A stretch of 9,836 bases of DNA, from contig SKRY01000291.1 in assembly GCA_007118235.1 (NCBI GenBank), forward strand, positions 1-9,836, in the 5' to 3' direction. Below the pieces are notes generated by a model. The model was not told the DNA's origin, did no database searches, and saw only the letters and a program-made list of their open reading frames with translations. Shown in pieces: positions 7,699 to 9,836 of the stretch (its first letter is position 1; each line of letters begins with the position of its first letter). The translations under genes were made by a program, and so were the position numbers. The stretch comes from Candidatus Hydrogenedentota bacterium (lineage in GTDB: Bacteria; Hydrogenedentota; Hydrogenedentia; Hydrogenedentales; SLHB01).

Positions 7699-8084
7699 GT
7701 GGCCCAGGTGCTTGGCGATCTCGGGGGGGGCCGACGTCTCCAACGACAACCCGTTTTCCGAAAGCCAGTTCAAGCCCCTCAAGTACCGGCCCGCGTTCCC
7801 CAGCCGGTTCGGCGGCCCCAAGGACGCGCGCGGTGTCTGCGCGGGTTTCTTCGGCTGGTTACAACACCGAGCACCACCATTCCGCGCTCGGCTGGCTCAT
7901 CCCCGAAGACATGCACTACGGCCGGGACCCCCGGTTGACGGAAGCCGGCCAACACGTGCTGGACGCCGCTTACACCCAACACCCGGAACGCTTTGCGGGC
8001 AAGACGCCTCAAGCGCCTTCACTGTCCGAAGCCGCGTGGATCACCCCGCCCAAACTCGGCGGCGAAAAGGAGACCAGGACGTGA
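7699..8084 (+). pseudogene. IS3-family transposase (orfB) fragment, C-terminal part, at least two frame breaks
   Basis: Three pieces in changing frames rebuild the end of an IS3 integrase-type (rve) transposase. Piece 1 (7699-7725) reads VAQVLGDLG, like the family's VAxxLADLG. After an eight-G run (7723-7730) the frame changes, and the usual THSRPH-type stretch is missing. Piece 2 (7730-7858) reads ADVSNDNPFSESQFKPLKYR and on to FFGW, the highly conserved SNDNPxSExxFKTLKYRPxFP region containing the second half of the DDE core, including its final Glu. An extra T at 7859/7860 breaks the frame. Piece 3 (7860-8084) reads YNTEHHHSALGWLIPEDMHYG and continues through AAYTQHPERFAG to a natural TGA stop. 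No functional enzyme can be made. The first two DDE acidic residues and the helix-turn-helix subunit are absent. Assignment to the IS3 family is confident. The exact start of homology is not. Confidence 0.85.
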
Positions 8085-8329
8085 TTGCGCAACCCGAAGC
8101 ATGCTACCATAACCCTGCCGGGGCAAACAGAGGCCGCCTTGGTGGGGAGCAACCGGCCAATGGATAACCCGGCGAGGCTCATCGAGACGATGCCTTACGG
8201 AGTGGGGCGCGACACCAAACGCATGCCCCGCTCCGCAGCAAAAACACATCGAATTGAAGACCTGCCATGCCTCAAGAAACTCCCGCCCAACGGGCGGAAC
8301 AAAGCTAAACGAGAGCCCTGAATTGCTCT

Positions 8330-8366
8330 CTAATTGTTCACACGAACTGTCTCACAATCGTTGTCA
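8330..8366 (-). repeat. Right terminal inverted repeat of the IS3-family remnant
   Basis: On the minus strand it begins TGACAACGATTGTGAGACAG and ends AATTAG, pairing with the left repeat at 7484-7521. The outer part is itself quasi-palindromic (ACAA-TCG-TTGT, 8354-8364). Confidence 0.55.
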
Positions 8367-8402
8367 GACTCCGGGCTGCCTCACAATAGTTGTCAGATTC
8401 CG
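8348..8402. repeat. Two direct copies of a 26-base repeat, containing the IS end
   Basis: Copy 1 (8348-8373) and copy 2 (8377-8402) match at 23 of 26 positions. Both have the core CTCACAAT-N-GTTGTCAGA, and both include a TCCG flank outside the presumed TG/CA end. A third, partial copy (TCTCACAAT, 8411-8419) follows at a similar pitch: the cores start at 8351, 8380 and 8412. Copy 2 may be the end of a second IS copy or a local duplication. Because they lie just upstream of the glycosyltransferase gene, they could also affect its transcription. Confidence 0.6.
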
Positions 8403-8489
8403 TGGGGATCTCTCACAATATGATCGGAAACAGAAACAGAATTGAGCTGCGATTTGGACGGAGAAGTAGACAATAGATAGGATGAAGAG

Positions 8490-9701
8490 ATGACACAAGT
8501 ACTTATTGTGGCGCACAATTTTCCGCCAATGGCAGGGGGGATTGCGCGCTTGGTCTATGATCTTACGGTGAGTCTTCCGCCGGAGGAAGTATATGTACTC
8601 GCCCCTCACGGCGTGAGGGCCCACGTTCACCAAGGCTATAACTCGGAAAACCTCGAGGAAACCAAGGCGTTTGACGCCGATCAGCCGTTTGCGATTGAAC
8701 GGATGAATTATGATCAGCGCTCCTGGTTTCGCACCGTGGTATCTGTGTTGCGAGCGGCGATCCGAGTTATGCGCCTCGCCCGAGACAAGCGGCCTATAGT
8801 CCTATACTGCAGCATAGCATATCCTATTAGCGTGACAGGTTTACTTGTAAAGTGGGCTCTGGGCACGCCATATGTTGTGCACGCACTTGGAAGTGAGTTG
8901 GTTCGGGAACGAAGCTGGCTGCGGGGTTTCCTTACGCGTTTTCTTTTGCGAAACGCATATCGTGTCGTGGCAATTAGTGATTGGAGCAAGAATACCGTCG
9001 CGCAGAAAGGCGTTCCTTCGGACAGGATCGTGGTGATACATCCTAAAATAGATCCGGACCGCTTCAAAGAGTCTGGGGACATGGATTCATTCGCTCAACG
9101 TGAGCGACTGGTAGGAAGGCAGATTCTGCTCACGGTTGCGCGGCTAGAACCGCGAAAGGGACACCGCCTAGTCATACAGGCTCTCCCTGAAGTCATTCGG
9201 CGGCATCCCGATCTCCTGTACGTAATAATGGGGACAGGACCATGTCGCGCCGAGCTGGAAAGAGAAGCTCAGGCATTGGATGTAGCGGGGCACGTTCGGT
9301 TTGAAGAATACCGTGAGGTGGGCAACTTCTATAGAGCTTGTGACATTTTTGTTATGCCCAGTACGTATATTGAGTTTCCCTATCCGGATGTTGAGGGTTT
9401 TGGAATCGCTTTTCTCGAGGCAAACGCATGTAAGAAACCTGTAATTGGTTCGGATAGCGGTGGTATACCTGATGCTGTTGAAGACGGTGTATCAGGACTA
9501 ATTGCTAAAGCGGGGGACGTAGAGGACCTGAAAGAGAAGATCCTAACGCTTCTGGACAATCCCGAATATGCAGCTCAGTTAGGGGAACAGGGATATGACC
9601 GAGTCTATCGAGCGTTTCGGATTGAACATATGGGGCAGGAGTTTAGAGAAGCCGTATTAGCGCCATTAGTAGATAATAGAGCAGAGGGGATGGAGGATTA
9701 G
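8490..9701 (+). CDS. GT4-family glycosyltransferase (GT-B fold)
   Basis: A 403-residue retaining glycosyltransferase of CAZy family GT4. The N-terminal acceptor domain starts with the usual strand and glycine loop (VLIVAHNFPPMAGGIARLVYDL, residues 4-25). The C-terminal donor domain has TVARLEPRKGH (215-225, with the conserved Arg and Lys) and YVIMGTGP (244-251). It also has the catalytic EX7E motif EGFGIAFLE (E302, E310), followed by SDSGGIPDAVEDGVSGLI (321-338), which contacts the nucleotide-sugar. It should add one sugar to the lipid-linked repeat unit on the cytoplasmic side of the membrane. The sugar cannot be read from the sequence. The C-terminal half resembles the PimB/mannosyltransferase-like branch, but that is only suggestive. 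AGGA at 8479-8482, seven bases before the ATG, is a good ribosome binding site. It is separated from the operon by the IS remnant and has lower G+C (about 45-50% in sampled lines), with more A/T-ending codons than wzz or wzy. Confidence 0.92.
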   Translation: MTQVLIVAHNFPPMAGGIARLVYDLTVSLPPEEVYVLAPHGVRAHVHQGYNSENLEETKAFDADQPFAIERMNYDQRSWFRTVVSVLRAAIRVMRLARDKRPIVLYCSIAYPISVTGLLVKWALGTPYVVHALGSELVRERSWLRGFLTRFLLRNAYRVVAISDWSKNTVAQKGVPSDRIVVIHPKIDPDRFKESGDMDSFAQRERLVGRQILLTVARLEPRKGHRLVIQALPEVIRRHPDLLYVIMGTGPCRAELEREAQALDVAGHVRFEEYREVGNFYRACDIFVMPSTYIEFPYPDVEGFGIAFLEANACKKPVIGSDSGGIPDAVEDGVSGLIAKAGDVEDLKEKILTLLDNPEYAAQLGEQGYDRVYRAFRIEHMGQEFREAVLAPLVDNRAEGMED

Positions 9702-9705
9702 TGGT

Positions 9706-9836
9706 ATGAAGGATTATCGCATCGCGCTGTATGAGAAATATGTGTCGCAGTTTAAGGATCACACCGTCACACTTAGTTTTGAAGAGAAGAATAGGTTGTG
9801 GGCGGCGTTTGAGTACCGGTATTTGCCATATATCCA
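9706..9836 (+). CDS. Start of an unidentified gene, possibly a SAM-dependent methyltransferase (partial)
   Basis: An open frame begins at ATG 9706, four bases after the glycosyltransferase stop, and is cut by the right edge after 43 codons (MKDYRIALYEKYVSQFKD...). GGAGG at 9692-9696, nine bases before the ATG, is a strong ribosome binding site, so this is very likely a real gene in the same operon. The YxxxLYxxYVS opening followed by a Y-R-Y-LPYI stretch is what I expect just before the GxGxG SAM-binding loop of class I methyltransferases found in glycan clusters. That loop lies outside the window, so the function is a guess. Confidence 0.6.
   Translation, partial: MKDYRIALYEKYVSQFKDHTVTLSFEEKNRLWAAFEYRYLPYI

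Larger units (their letters stand above)
7484..8366 (+). mobile_element. Degraded IS3-family insertion sequence, internally deleted
   Basis: The element is defined by imperfect inverted repeats with IS3-style TG...CA ends (7484-7521 and 8330-8366) around a broken IS3 transposase 3' end. At about 880 bases it is clearly shorter than intact IS3-family elements (usually about 1.2-1.5 kb). It lacks orfA and the N-terminal half of orfB. Local G+C reaches about 70% near 7921-7980, higher than the flanking genes. I see no target-site duplication beside the ends, which fits an old, rearranged remnant. Stretches 7522-7695 and 8085-8329 contain nothing I recognise. The open frames there look non-coding. 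Confidence 0.7.

Noticed and set aside
7547..8167. 206-codon open frame across the IS remnant as a single gene
   Set aside because: Only its middle matches transposase. The rest is out-of-frame transposase or unrelated sequence, so it is a chance fusion in a pseudogene.
8283..8297. Hairpin CCGCCC-AAC-GGGCGG as a transcription terminator
   Set aside because: The six-base stem is not followed by a T-run and no intact gene ends just upstream.
8085..8321. 78-codon open frame after the transposase fragment
   Set aside because: The TTG start directly follows the stop, there is no ribosome binding site, the composition is unlike a protein and it lies inside the IS remnant.
8348..8427. CRISPR-like repeat array
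   Set aside because: There are only two full copies and one partial copy, the gaps are far too short for spacers, and there are no cas genes. The motif matches the IS end.

Overview
The window reads as chromosomal DNA from a GC-rich, probably Gram-negative bacterium. Hand-counted 60-base lines run about 62% G+C in the early flippase gene and about 70% in the IS remnant. The Gram-negative inference rests on a Wzz/Wzy/Wzx set of surface-polysaccharide proteins. The sequence does not allow me to name the species or phylum.

Layout: (1) Positions 1-1857, minus strand: the first 619 codons of a single-polypeptide restriction-modification enzyme, with an N-terminal PD-(D/E)xK-like nuclease and an N6-adenine methyltransferase. 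It runs off the left edge. (2) Positions 1858-2044: a divergent promoter region. (3) Positions 2045-7459, plus strand: four tightly packed genes. They encode a Wzz-family chain-length determinant, an unrecognised secreted 347-residue protein, an O-antigen ligase/polymerase-type membrane protein and a Wzx-type flippase. The last two overlap by ATGA. (4) Positions 7460-8489: no intact gene. It holds an internally deleted, frameshifted IS3-family insertion sequence whose terminal inverted repeats can still be recognised, followed by extra copies of its end sequence. (5) Positions 8490-9836, plus strand: a GT4 glycosyltransferase with a good ribosome binding site, then the first 43 codons of a gene that may be a methyltransferase, cut by the right edge.

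Together the plus-strand genes look like part of a Wzx/Wzy-dependent exopolysaccharide or O-antigen locus. The glycosyltransferase builds the lipid-linked repeat unit on the cytoplasmic face, Wzx flips it, Wzy polymerises it in the periplasm and Wzz sets chain length. The secreted unknown between Wzz and Wzy is the best candidate for something undescribed. Base composition falls inside the flippase gene and stays lower in the genes beyond the IS remnant. This suggests a mosaic locus whose right part was acquired separately. I see no CRISPR array, tRNA or rRNA.
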